From Verrucomicrobiota bacterium (GTDB lineage: Bacteria; Verrucomicrobiota; Verrucomicrobiia; Chthoniobacterales; UBA10450), in assembly GCA_003218375.1 (NCBI GenBank), contig QHNH01000008.1, positions 186,001-250,000 of the forward strand: a stretch of 64,000 nt of DNA, written 5' to 3'. The notes under the pieces were generated by a model. It was not told the DNA's origin and did no database searches. It saw only the letters and a program-made list of their open reading frames with translations. Shown one piece after another: positions 44,258-52,543 of this stretch. The number at the start of each line of letters is the position of its first letter. Within the stretch, counting starts at the first letter, position 1. The position numbers and the translations under genes were made by a program.

Positions 44258-46522
44258 CTATGAGCGTCGTTTTCCAGGACGGCGACGATCGTGCGGTCCG
44301 CCTTGCCGGGACTTCGGCGGTCGCTCGTCGACGATAGCGAAATCGACCTGGCGCTTAAAGACGTCGACCCGGACGACGAACACACGCAGTTGATCGCCCA
44401 CCGAGAACCGGCGGCGCGATTGCCGGCCGATCAATCGGCGCTGGGCCGGATCAAACGCATAGAAATCATCAGTCAGCGACGAAACGTGGACGAGCCCGGT
44501 GAGGAGGACATCCGGCAGCTCCACAAGCAATCCGAAGTTCTTCACTTCGAGTACGGTCGCCCGAAAAACTTGCGGATCGCGCGCGTCGAGTTGGCGCTGG
44601 AAAAATTCCAGCTTCTTCATTTTCACGCCGTCCATCTCGGCGTCGGCGGCGACCCGTTCGGTGTCGGAGATATGTTCGGCCGTCGCTGCGATTTGCCCCA
44701 TGTCGGTCCGCGCGCGCCGCGACTGATCGCGCTCGGCCAGCCCGCGATGCACCACCAGGTCCGCGTAGCGCCGGATCGGGCTGGTGAAATGCGTGTAGTT
44801 GCTTTTGGCTAGGCCATAGTGCCCCAGCGGCTGCGCCGCGTAGCGCGCTCGCTTGAGACTTTTTAACAGGCCAATCTTCAACGCCTGTTCCTCCGTTTTG
44901 CCAGCGAGCGAGGCCAGCAGCCGCTGCAGCTCTGTCCGTTTGGTCAGGTCCCCGACCTTGTAATTGTAGCTCAGGATCAATTCCCGATATTCAGCCAGCC
45001 GTTGCGGATCCGGATCTTCGTGAACTCGGTAAACCGTCGGGATCATCCGATTCTTCAATTCGCGCGCGACGGCTTCGTTCGCCGCCAGCATGAATTCCTC
45101 GACCAGTTGATGAGACTCGTCGTTCTCGATCCGCTCGAGCCGGATCGGCTTTCCCTCCGCGTCCAGGCGCACTTTCACTTCTGGGAAATCGAGATCGAGC
45201 GAACCCTCCCTGAACCGGTTCTTGCGCAGGAGCGCCGCCAATTCCCAGGCCACGTGGAGCCGCTCGCCTAACTGGTCGTTAGGCGGCGCCTTGAGGATTG
45301 CATACGCCTCGCGATAGGTGAGCCGTCGTGCGCTGCGGATCACCGTCCGAGCGAAGCGCGCGGTTTTCGTGCGGCCATCCTTGGTGAATTCGAGGAAGAC
45401 GGAGTGGGTGAGCCGGTTGACTCCTGGGTTCAAACTGCAGACGCCGTTGCTGAGGCGCTCCGGCAACATCGGGATGACGCGATCGGGAAGATAAACGCTG
45501 TTGCCGCGCTTGTAAGCTTCCCGGTCGAGCGCGCTGCCCGGTTTCACGTAGGCCGAGACATCGGCGATGTGGACGCCGAGCCACCAGCCGCCGCTCGGGA
45601 TTCGTTCCACGTCGATCGCGTCGTCGAAATCACGCGCGTCATCGGGATCGATCGTGACGATGAATTTTCCGCGCAAATCTTCGCGGCCCGCGAACATTTC
45701 CTCGGCGACCGTTTCCGGGATCTGGTGCGCTTCCTCGAGGACCGCCTTCGGAAATTCTGTCGGCAAATGATACTTCCGAATGATCGAAAGCATGTCCACG
45801 CCCGGCGCCGAACTCGGCCCAAGCACCTCGATGATCTGGCCTTCCGGATTGACGTGGCGCGATTCCCAAGGCTCGAGGCGGACAACCACTTTGTCGCCGC
45901 GCTGCGGAATCTTCGGCAACGCCGGCTGTGGCGAGACCTGGACGTAAACGTTGTGGACAATCCGCGGATCGTCCGGCACGACGTAGAAGAAGTTCTTCGA
46001 TTGTTCGAGGGTGCCGACGATCGAATCGTGCGCACGCTCCAGGATCCGAATGACGCGGCCTTCTGCGCGGTCCCGGCCCTTAGCGCGCGCGTAACGCTCG
46101 TCACGCGTGATCCGCGCCACGACTTTGTCGCCATGCATCGCCGTGCCGGTGTTCTCGGCCGAGATGTAGAGATCCTGTTCCCCCGGTTTTTCGCGCGGAA
46201 GAAAAGCGAAGCCGGACTGGTGAACATGCAACGTTCCCGTGACCAGGTCCGCCTCCGCCGGCAGGACGTAACGGTTCTTGCGAATGCGCGCGATCTCCCC
46301 GGCTTGCTCCATCTGCCGCAGGACTTCGTTCAGTCCCATCCGCACACCGCTCTTGCGGCCGAGAACTTTGGCCAGCTCGACCTTATCGAGCGGCCGGTAT
46401 TTGGGCGCGCTCAGCACGCAAAGGATTTGTTCGCGCAACGAAGCGCCGTCCGGTTTCACAAGGTCTGCACTCTCCGCACGAACACGCTGTTGCACGAGCG
46501 CAAATTTTTGCCGACGGAACAT
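44258..46522 (-). CDS. rnr: ribonuclease R
   Basis: A protein of up to 754 residues, a 3'-to-5' exoribonuclease that degrades structured RNA. It has an N-terminal winged-helix region (about 29-95), cold-shock domains (about 95-240), the RNB catalytic domain with TIDPDDARDFDDAID (about 287-303, metal-binding aspartates) and a C-terminal S1 domain (about 640-725, FRATVLEVKNFGLLVEL), then a basic tail. The ATG at 46522 lies inside a palindromic repeat. A TTG at 46438 (giving MREQILCVLSAPKYR) would avoid it and fits the family start. Both flanks of the gene carry the same repeat family. Confidence 0.93.
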   Translation of the reverse strand: MFRRQKFALVQQRVRAESADLVKPDGASLREQILCVLSAPKYRPLDKVELAKVLGRKSGVRMGLNEVLRQMEQAGEIARIRKNRYVLPAEADLVTGTLHVHQSGFAFLPREKPGEQDLYISAENTGTAMHGDKVVARITRDERYARAKGRDRAEGRVIRILERAHDSIVGTLEQSKNFFYVVPDDPRIVHNVYVQVSPQPALPKIPQRGDKVVVRLEPWESRHVNPEGQIIEVLGPSSAPGVDMLSIIRKYHLPTEFPKAVLEEAHQIPETVAEEMFAGREDLRGKFIVTIDPDDARDFDDAIDVERIPSGGWWLGVHIADVSAYVKPGSALDREAYKRGNSVYLPDRVIPMLPERLSNGVCSLNPGVNRLTHSVFLEFTKDGRTKTARFARTVIRSARRLTYREAYAILKAPPNDQLGERLHVAWELAALLRKNRFREGSLDLDFPEVKVRLDAEGKPIRLERIENDESHQLVEEFMLAANEAVARELKNRMIPTVYRVHEDPDPQRLAEYRELILSYNYKVGDLTKRTELQRLLASLAGKTEEQALKIGLLKSLKRARYAAQPLGHYGLAKSNYTHFTSPIRRYADLVVHRGLAERDQSRRARTDMGQIAATAEHISDTERVAADAEMDGVKMKKLEFFQRQLDARDPQVFRATVLEVKNFGLLVELPDVLLTGLVHVSSLTDDFYAFDPAQRRLIGRQSRRRFSVGDQLRVFVVRVDVFKRQVDFAIVDERPPKSRQGGPHDRRRPGKRRS

Positions 46523-46620
46523 AGACTTCCAGTCTGTGCGCCCAGCGGGTTTGTAACCCGCTGTCTTTCATCAGCGGACAGAATGTCCGGTGGGCGCACA
46601 GGCTGAAAGCCTATGTTCCG
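46515..46620. repeat. multi-hairpin palindromic repeat (CGGAACATAG family), copy 2
   Basis: The same architecture as the copy at 44122: outer arms CGGAACATAGAC and GCCTATGTTCCG, paired CTGTGCGCCCA/TGGGCGCACAG, an inner hairpin AGCGGGT-ACCCGCT (46544-46562) and CGGACAG-TGTCCG. Stems differ in sequence from copy 1 but stay paired. It supplies the ATG of the annotated rnr start on one strand, and an in-frame ATG (46613) for the folP frame on the other. Confidence 0.85.
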
Positions 46621-46648
46621 ACATGACCTCGTGATAGTCTCACCCTCG

Positions 46649-47500
46649 ATGGGTGGGACGCTCTGGAAAATTGCCGGCCGCACGGTCGATCTCTCCCAGC
46701 GCGCGATGATCATGGGCGTGCTCAATATCACCCCGGATTCTTTTTCCGATGCCGGCGAATTCTTCACGACGGAAAAAGCCGTCGAGCAGGGAAAACGAAT
46801 GGCCGCGGAGGGCGCGCAGATCATCGATGTAGGCGGCGAATCGACCCGGCCCGGGGCAGAAGCAGTTTCAGTTGACGAAGAACTCGGACGCGTGCTGCCG
46901 GTGATAACGCAATTGCACGAAAGCGTTTCCGCGTTCATCTCCATCGACACGTCAAAGGCGAGCGTCGCGCGCGAAGCGTTGCAGGCTGGCGCGACTATCA
47001 TCAACGATGTCACCGGCGGCCGGGCCGATCCGGAAATGATGGCGCTCGCGGCGGAAAGCGGGGCCGCTCTCATCATCATGCACATGCAAGGCACGCCGCG
47101 CACGATGCAAGCCGCTCCCCATTATGAAGATGTTGTCACTGAAGTGACTAATTTTTTTCGACAACAATATAAGCGCGCCCTAGAGTACGGCGTTGATGCA
47201 ATGGCCATCGCGTTTGATCCGGGCATCGGATTTGGGAAAACGGTGGAGCACAATCTGTCGCTGCTCGCCCATCTCGAACGCCTCCGAGTTCAGGAACGGC
47301 CGCTGGTCGTCGGAGTATCACGCAAATCGTCACTGGGGAAAATGATTGGATCGAACGCCATGGAGGACCGGCTCGCGCCCACCATTGCGTTCAGCGCGCT
47401 GCTGCGTGAGCGGGGCGCGAATGTTTTGCGCGTCCATGACGTCAAAGAAAACGTGGCCGCGTTGCGCGTCACCGAAGCACTTTTGGAAACGGCGAAATGA
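46649..47500 (+). CDS. folP: dihydropteroate synthase
   Basis: About 283 residues of a TIM-barrel enzyme joining p-aminobenzoate to 6-hydroxymethyl-dihydropterin pyrophosphate in folate synthesis. The signatures are complete: GVLNITPDSFSD, DVGGESTRPGA, IIIMHMQGTPRTMQ, FDPGIGFGKT and VGVSRKSSLGKM. The ATG at 46649 was preferred over one at 46613 that lies in the upstream repeat. The stop overlaps the next gene's ATG by 4 bases, linking folate and cyclic di-AMP genes in one transcript. Confidence 0.95.
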   Translation: MGGTLWKIAGRTVDLSQRAMIMGVLNITPDSFSDAGEFFTTEKAVEQGKRMAAEGAQIIDVGGESTRPGAEAVSVDEELGRVLPVITQLHESVSAFISIDTSKASVAREALQAGATIINDVTGGRADPEMMALAAESGAALIIMHMQGTPRTMQAAPHYEDVVTEVTNFFRQQYKRALEYGVDAMAIAFDPGIGFGKTVEHNLSLLAHLERLRVQERPLVVGVSRKSSLGKMIGSNAMEDRLAPTIAFSALLRERGANVLRVHDVKENVAALRVTEALLETAK

Positions 47501-48372
47501 TGCAGCAAATCCTCCAGTTCTGGATCGAGCGCTGGCGCAGTTTCATCGAAATCATCCTGCTCAGCGTCGGGATTTATTACGGCTATCTTTATTTCCGCGG
47601 GACTCGCGGTGCGAAAGTGCTCACCGGCCTGGCCATCGTTTTCCTGACCCTGACTCTGATCTCGCAACTGCTGAACCTCGTCGTGATCGGCTGGATCATC
47701 CGGAGTTTCTCCGTTTTCCTTGCCGTCGCGCTGGTGGTGATTTTCCAACCGGAATTGCGCCGCGGCCTGGCTGAGCTGGGCGGCCATCCGATTTTTTCTC
47801 TCACGAGCGAAAAACGCGAGACCGTCCATGACATCGCCGAAGCCGTGACGCAGCTCGCCAATAAGCAATTCGGCGCGTTGATCGCGATCGAGCGCGATAC
47901 CGCGATCCGGGTTTACGAAGAGACCGGTGTGACGATCGATTCGCATTTTTCCGTCGAGCTGCTGCTCACGATCTTCCATCCGAAAGCCGCGCTTCACGAC
48001 GGCGGCGTCATCATCCGGAATGGCCGGATCGCCGCGGCCGCCTGTATTTTCCCGGTAAGCCAGCGCGAGACGCTCGATCGCAGTCTCGGCCTGCGCCATC
48101 GCGCGGGCCTCGGCATTACCGAGGAATCGGACGCGATCGCTGTCGTGGTCTCGGAAGAGACCGGCGGGATTTCGATCTGTCACCGGCGACGGATCGAACG
48201 CAATTTCACGCCGGAATCTTTCCGCAAACGCATCGGCGAATTGTTGCTGCAAGGGGCCTATGAAGAAACTGATCCTGAACAACTGGCGCGCGAAGTTGAT
48301 CTCCCTCCTCCTCGCGACGACGCTCTGGTACCTGATCAAGAAGAACGTCGCAACGACACTCTCGCCGTTTGA
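47497..48372 (+). CDS. cdaA: diadenylate cyclase (CdaA type)
   Basis: A 291-residue protein with three N-terminal membrane segments (about 16-84) and a cytoplasmic DAC domain that makes c-di-AMP from two ATP. The active site is recognisable as LHDGG (about 167-170, where D-G-A is usual) and GLRHRAGLGITEESDA (RHR at 200-202), with IAVVVSEETGGIS closing the domain. It overlaps folP by 4 bases. A small membrane protein gene starts inside its last ~110 bases, in the place of the usual CdaR regulator. Confidence 0.94.
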   Translation: MMQQILQFWIERWRSFIEIILLSVGIYYGYLYFRGTRGAKVLTGLAIVFLTLTLISQLLNLVVIGWIIRSFSVFLAVALVVIFQPELRRGLAELGGHPIFSLTSEKRETVHDIAEAVTQLANKQFGALIAIERDTAIRVYEETGVTIDSHFSVELLLTIFHPKAALHDGGVIIRNGRIAAAACIFPVSQRETLDRSLGLRHRAGLGITEESDAIAVVVSEETGGISICHRRRIERNFTPESFRKRIGELLLQGAYEETDPEQLAREVDLPPPRDDALVPDQEERRNDTLAV

Positions 48373-48409
48373 TACCCCCGTCGAAGCGACCGCGCCCGAT
48401 CGCCGCTGA
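48260..48409 (+). CDS. 49-residue CdaR-like membrane anchor peptide
   Basis: Starting with an ATG inside the end of cdaA, this short frame reads MKKLILNNWRAKLISLLLAT then a single membrane segment ending TLWYLIKK and a short tail VATTLSPFDTPVEATAPDRR. It matches the N-terminal membrane anchor of YbbR/CdaR proteins, which regulate CdaA, but the YbbR domains are absent. It could be a reduced CdaA partner or a truncated remnant. Overlap with cdaA suggests coupling. Confidence 0.5.
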   Translation: MKKLILNNWRAKLISLLLATTLWYLIKKNVATTLSPFDTPVEATAPDRR

Positions 48410-48431
48410 TCGATTATCGCCGGGATTGGTA

Positions 48432-48521
48432 CTGTTTTAGCGCCAAAGGCGCGACCGTCATTTGCAGCCTGGGGCGATGCCCCAGGCTAGGATGAGCGTC
48501 GCGCCGTTGGCGCTAAGACAG
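48432..48521. repeat. palindromic repeat (TAGCGCCAAAGGCGCG family)
   Basis: A 90-base inverted repeat. Outer arms CTGTTTTAGCGCC-AAAGGCGCGAC and GTCGCGCCGTTGGCGCTAAGACAG enclose an inner hairpin GCCTGGGGC-GATGCCCCAGGC. It lies between convergent genes, where it could also terminate transcription. Only one copy is seen in this window. Confidence 0.65.
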
Positions 48522-48541
48522 CGTTCGATCCCCGGCTCCAA

Positions 48542-48994
48542 CTACCGCAGAAACCGCGCGAGATTCTCTTCTTCCCAGCGCCGCGCGCTTCGATACCGCG
48601 GAAACTTGCGTTCCCGCTCGTAAAACTTTTCGGTGTGGACCCGGCGCCGTCCGTTGGAGCCCGCTTCGTCCGGCACCACCGCGTGCAGCATTTCGTGATA
48701 GAGAATGTAACGGAGGAACCATGGCGGAACGAAAGGCTGATCGAGCAGCGGGTTGATCCGGATCACGCGATCCTCTTCCTGAATCGTCCCAAAAATAAAA
48801 TAATCCTTCGGTCGGCTCTTCCGTTTCCGGCCCCAAACCACCTTGTATCCGCGCAGGCGTCCACGAAAAAATCGTTCGTTCAACCGCTCGAAATTTTCTC
48901 GCAGATCGAAACACTTTCCTTCGTGCTGCAGGTTGAGCTGCCGCTGCATCGGTAATTTCGGATGGGCGCTTTTTCGTTTCGTTTTCTTTGCCAT
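48542..48994 (-). CDS. SprT-like zinc metalloprotease family protein
   Basis: A 150-residue protein with the zinc-binding H-E-x2-H in ILYHEMLHAVV and a downstream histidine in RRVHTEKFYERERKFPRYRS, the SprT/WSS1-like arrangement. The N-terminal LRENFERLNERFFRGRLR is the conserved helix before the beta sheet. SprT domains act on DNA-bound or nucleoid-associated proteins; the exact substrate is unknown. It starts with a basic tail (MAKKTKRKSAHPKL). It is a single gene, convergent with the cdaA group. Confidence 0.8.
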   Translation of the reverse strand: MAKKTKRKSAHPKLPMQRQLNLQHEGKCFDLRENFERLNERFFRGRLRGYKVVWGRKRKSRPKDYFIFGTIQEEDRVIRINPLLDQPFVPPWFLRYILYHEMLHAVVPDEAGSNGRRRVHTEKFYERERKFPRYRSARRWEEENLARFLR

Positions 48995-49248
48995 GATCGT
49001 CCCTCGTTCGTTGAAATTGTGCCCAGCTCCAGAACATTTTATCGATGCGGCTGAAGCTTCACAAGTAACGGCGCGGAATATTTTTCCTGTCGCTTAACCG
49101 TCACAAAATCAGAGCCTTGCCTGGCAGATATTTTTCCTATATTCGAGAAACATGAGGCCTCTTGAGCCTTGGCTTTTTCCTTCCGGACTTCGCGTTTTAC
49201 GACCTCCGGGAGTGCGCGTATAGTCCCGCGCGCTTCGATTTCATCGCA

Positions 49249-50322
49249 ATGACTCCACTGCTGCGAAAATTGCTCGGCCTCAATTGGGTGCTGTTGTTAA
49301 CCATGCTGGCGCTCGCCATCTTCGGCGTCGTCGCCATCTACAGCGCCACCTTCATGCGAGAGGATCCCGTGGCGTCTGAGTTCTGGCGCAAGCAGGCGAA
49401 CTGGGTCGCCGTCGGCTTTCTCGCGTTCATGGTCACGAGCCTGATCGATTACCGCTGGGTCCGTTGGGGCGCGCTTCCGATGTATCTCGCCGGCATTATC
49501 TTTCTCGTCCTGACGAAATTCATCGGCTCGAAAGTTTACGGCGCGCGAAGCTGGCTCCATGTCGGGCCGATTAATTTTCAGCCGGCCCAGCTCGCTGTCG
49601 TCGCCGGCATCATGGTTCTCGCGCTTTTTCTGAGTCACAACCAGTTCCGGGAAATGCACCCGATGTTCAAGCTCCTCTTGTGCGCCGTGATTGTGGGCGC
49701 GCCCTGTTTGCTCATCATGCTCCAACCGGACTTGGGCGAGACCATCATCTGGGGCCCGGTCCTGCTCGCCTTGCTCTTCGTCGGCGGGCTGCCGCTGCGT
49801 TATCTGATCTGCATCGTCCTCATCGTCGCCGCGATGATTCCGATCGCGATCAATCTCGGTTTGAAACCGTACCAGCAGGAGCGGATCACCGCGTTCATCA
49901 ATCCCGATATCGACAAGCAGGGATCCGCCTGGGCGATCAATCAATCGCTGATCGCGATCGGCTCCGGCGGCTGGGCCGGCAAAGGATTCAAGGCGCCGAA
50001 TACCCAGATCGAGATGGGATTCCTGCCCGCCACCGCCGTCCACAACGATTACATCTTTTCCGCCATCGGCGAGCAATGGGGCTTCGTTGGCGGAATGTTT
50101 CTCGTTGGCGCGTTCGCGTTACTCTTGCTCACGTGTCTCATAACGTCGCTCATCTTCACCCACATTTGTCATAACATCGGGATGACGATATCCCTGCTCC
50201 CGATCACAGGCGTTCCGTTTCCGCTCATCAGTTCCAGCGGCTCATTCGTGCTCATGATCATGTTCGGTCTCGGCATCATCAACAGCGTCTGGATCCACCG
50301 CAAAGAAATCGTGGAGCGGTAG
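49249..50322 (+). CDS. rodA: rod-shape determining protein RodA (SEDS glycosyltransferase)
   Basis: About 357 residues with 10 membrane segments. The SEDS signature is visible: the motif around VYGARSWLHVGPINFQPAQ with the periplasmic Trp-containing loop, LIMLQPDLGETII carrying the catalytic-type Asp, and near the end VPFPLISSSGSFVLMIM. RodA polymerises lipid II during cell elongation together with a class B PBP. The ATG at 49249 was chosen over upstream starts from 49162, which add 29 unconvincing residues. The 254 bases upstream of it show no other gene. Confidence 0.95.
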   Translation: MTPLLRKLLGLNWVLLLTMLALAIFGVVAIYSATFMREDPVASEFWRKQANWVAVGFLAFMVTSLIDYRWVRWGALPMYLAGIIFLVLTKFIGSKVYGARSWLHVGPINFQPAQLAVVAGIMVLALFLSHNQFREMHPMFKLLLCAVIVGAPCLLIMLQPDLGETIIWGPVLLALLFVGGLPLRYLICIVLIVAAMIPIAINLGLKPYQQERITAFINPDIDKQGSAWAINQSLIAIGSGGWAGKGFKAPNTQIEMGFLPATAVHNDYIFSAIGEQWGFVGGMFLVGAFALLLLTCLITSLIFTHICHNIGMTISLLPITGVPFPLISSSGSFVLMIMFGLGIINSVWIHRKEIVER

Positions 50323-50357
50323 ACGCATAAACCCGCTTTTTTTCTTCCCGGGCACTA

Positions 50358-50564
50358 ATGATTGCGATCAATTTGCCAATAGGGACTTACATCGGTGCCG
50401 CATTTGCGCTCGTTTTCGCAATGTGGTGGATCGGATTTCCTGAGTCTGTAATTCCGTTTTATGCCTGGCTTGGACGCAAGTCGATTCGCCCCGTGAAGTC
50501 AGCGGTAATCCGTCTGCTAGGAGCCATCTGGGCCATTGTTGCGATCGTGGTTTTGTTTGCCTAA
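50358..50564 (+). CDS. small two-segment membrane protein of unknown function
   Basis: A 68-residue protein with two hydrophobic segments (IGAAFALVFAMWWIGF and AVIRLLGAIWAIVAIVVLFA) and a basic loop between them (GRKSIRPVKS). It starts 36 bases after rodA and ends 73 bases before scpA. No family was recognised. Its composition and in-line position support it being expressed, but it may be lineage-specific. Confidence 0.55.
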   Translation: MIAINLPIGTYIGAAFALVFAMWWIGFPESVIPFYAWLGRKSIRPVKSAVIRLLGAIWAIVAIVVLFA

Positions 50565-50637
50565 GCGAGCGGAAGTATTCTTGACCTGCCGCGCCGTTTA
50601 CTTTCGGACGCGCGACTCGTAACATTCGCGGCGCTGC

Positions 50638-51369
50638 ATGGAAACGGATTACAAGGTCAAGCTCGAGGTCTTTGAGGGGCCGCTCGATCTGTTGCTTTAC
50701 CTGATCAAGCGGGACGAGATCGATATCTACGACATCTCGCTCGAACGGATCACGAAGCAGTACCTCGAATATCTCCAGGCGTTCAAGGAACTGAACATCG
50801 ATATCGCGGGCGAGTTCATCGTGATGGCGGCGAACCTGATCTATTTGAAAAGCCGGAGCCTGTTGCCGGTGGATCAGCAGCCGCCGGATGAAGAAGCGGC
50901 CGAAGACGATCCGCGCTGGGATTTGATCCGGCAGTTGATCGAATACAAGAAGTTCAAGGAAGCCGCGGCGCAGTTGCAGACGCGCGCGCTGGAGCAGGAG
51001 CGGATGTTTGCCCGGGCCGGGCTCGCCGTGGCCGATTTCGCCAGCGCGCCGTTGCCGCTGGGGGAAGTCGGAATTTTTCAGTTGATCAATGCGCTCCAGA
51101 CTGTGATCAAGCGGGTCGAAGCGCGCGAGGATTTGCGGGAGGTTTTCGGCGAACACTTCACCGTGTCGGACAAGATCGAATCAATCCTGCGGCAGGTGGC
51201 CGGTGGGACGACGTTGAAGTTTTCGGAGCTGTTCGCCCAGATGGCGTCGCGGGTGGAAATCGTGGTGACGTTCCTGGCGCTGCTCGAACTGATCCGGCTG
51301 AAGCAGGTGCGCGCGACGCAATCGAGCCCGTTCGACGAGATCGAGATCGCGCCCGCGGTCTCAAATTGA
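50638..51369 (+). CDS. scpA: segregation and condensation protein A
   Basis: A 243-residue kleisin. The N-terminal YKVKLEVFEGPLDLLLYLIKRDEIDIYDISLERI is the diagnostic ScpA start, a central acidic linker (PPDEEAAEDDPRW) follows, and the C-terminal winged-helix region has LKFSELFAQMASRVEIVVTF and LLELIRLKQV. ScpA bridges SMC heads during chromosome segregation together with ScpB, which is not in this window. Its stop overlaps the next ATG by one base. Confidence 0.95.
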   Translation: METDYKVKLEVFEGPLDLLLYLIKRDEIDIYDISLERITKQYLEYLQAFKELNIDIAGEFIVMAANLIYLKSRSLLPVDQQPPDEEAAEDDPRWDLIRQLIEYKKFKEAAAQLQTRALEQERMFARAGLAVADFASAPLPLGEVGIFQLINALQTVIKRVEAREDLREVFGEHFTVSDKIESILRQVAGGTTLKFSELFAQMASRVEIVVTFLALLELIRLKQVRATQSSPFDEIEIAPAVSN

Positions 51370-52220
51370 TGCCGCGCATTCTGATTGCGGGCTGCGGCTA
51401 CGTCGGCGAAGCCGCCGCGGATGCGTTTCACGAGCATGGCTGGGAAGTGGAAGGCTGGACGGCGACAGTCGAATCAGCGGCGAAGCTTTCTGAGCGGCCT
51501 TATCCGGTTCGTGCGGTCGACGTCACAGACAGGAGCGCGGTATCCAACGCGTCGAATGAATTTGATGTGGTGATCCATTGCGTCAGCTCACGTGGCGGCG
51601 ACGAGGAACAGTATCGGCGTTTGTATCTCGAGGGCGCGGAGAACCTCCTGCGCGCATTTCCGCGTGCGACGTTCCTCTTCGCGAGCAGCACCAGCGTTTA
51701 TGCGCAAACAGATGGAAGCGTGGTCGACGAATTCAGTCCGGCGGAACCGCCGCGGGCCAAGGGAAAAATTCTGCGGGAGACCGAAGAGCTGGTCTTGGCA
51801 GCGGGCGGAATCGTCGCGCGGCTCGGAGGAATTCACGGACCGCACCGTTCGTTTTTTCTGAGCCGTTTTCTGGAAGGAGCGGCGTTTGTTGCGCAAAAGG
51901 ATCGGCTTATTAATCAGATCCATCGCGATGACATCGTCAGTGCGCTCTTGTTGCTGGCGGACCGACGAGCCGACTGTCGGGGCGAAATCTTTAATGTCGT
52001 CGCGGACCGGCCAGTCAAGGCGAACGCAGCGAACGAATGGCTCAGTTCACACCTGAAAAGGCCGTTGGTGCTGGACAGTGGCGACACCGGACAGCGCAAA
52101 CGTGGCGACAGTAACAAGCAGGTGAGCAATCGGAAACTGCGGGCGCTCGGATGGGAGCCGCGCTATCCGGATTTCGAAAGCGCGATGACGGAAAGTATTC
52201 TCCCCAGTTTCGGTTTTTGA
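51369..52220 (+). CDS. NAD(P)-dependent sugar epimerase-like (YeeZ-type) protein
   Basis: A 283-residue extended SDR-like protein. It has the Rossmann loop ILIAGCGYVGEAAADAF (Gly-x-Gly-x-x-Gly), the FASSTSVYAQTDG stretch in the position of the catalytic Ser/Tyr region, and RLGGIHGPHRS. It resembles YeeZ/YbjS-type proteins of uncertain substrate. The ATG at 51369 overlaps scpA's stop by one base. No polysaccharide genes surround it, so a housekeeping sugar-nucleotide role is possible but unproven. Confidence 0.78.
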   Translation: MPRILIAGCGYVGEAAADAFHEHGWEVEGWTATVESAAKLSERPYPVRAVDVTDRSAVSNASNEFDVVIHCVSSRGGDEEQYRRLYLEGAENLLRAFPRATFLFASSTSVYAQTDGSVVDEFSPAEPPRAKGKILRETEELVLAAGGIVARLGGIHGPHRSFFLSRFLEGAAFVAQKDRLINQIHRDDIVSALLLLADRRADCRGEIFNVVADRPVKANAANEWLSSHLKRPLVLDSGDTGQRKRGDSNKQVSNRKLRALGWEPRYPDFESAMTESILPSFGF

Positions 52221-52270
52221 CTCGGTAATCGGGGCAAAAATGCCGGTATGGAAGCTGCTAAAAAAGATGC

Positions 52271-52537
52271 ATGCGGTTTATCAAACTCAGTGGGCGGGAA
52301 GCGACGATCGTGCGCGCGATCGGTTTTGCCGAGCCGATGATGGGGGCGGAACTCCAGGACCAGACGCACATGGAAGTTGAGGATGTGACGGACACGCTCA
52401 ACAGCCTGATGTCGGCCGGATTCGTGGAATCCCTTCCGTACTACGACGAAGTCCAGCTCGCCGAAATGCCGGTGACGGCGTTTGAATTGAACCCCGCCTA
52501 CGCGAACGAGCTGAGACAGGCGCTGTATCGCCGCTAG
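52271..52537 (+). CDS. small winged-helix-like protein of unknown function
   Basis: An 88-residue protein with a helix-turn-helix-like layout (EATIVRAIGFAEPMMGAEL; VEDVTDTLNSLMSAGFVES, where a recognition-type helix is followed by a hairpin reading YYDEVQLAEMPV). It is rich in acidic residues and lacks a signal peptide. It may be a small regulator or a lineage-specific protein; no family could be named. It is convergent with the ABC ATPase gene, with 6 bases between stops. Confidence 0.55.
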   Translation: MRFIKLSGREATIVRAIGFAEPMMGAELQDQTHMEVEDVTDTLNSLMSAGFVESLPYYDEVQLAEMPVTAFELNPAYANELRQALYRR

Positions 52538-52543
52538 TCGCGG

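Noticed and set aside
45404-46606. Antisense frame of about 400 codons over rnr
   Set aside because: It is a mirror of the RNase R coding frame, with no recognisable protein features.
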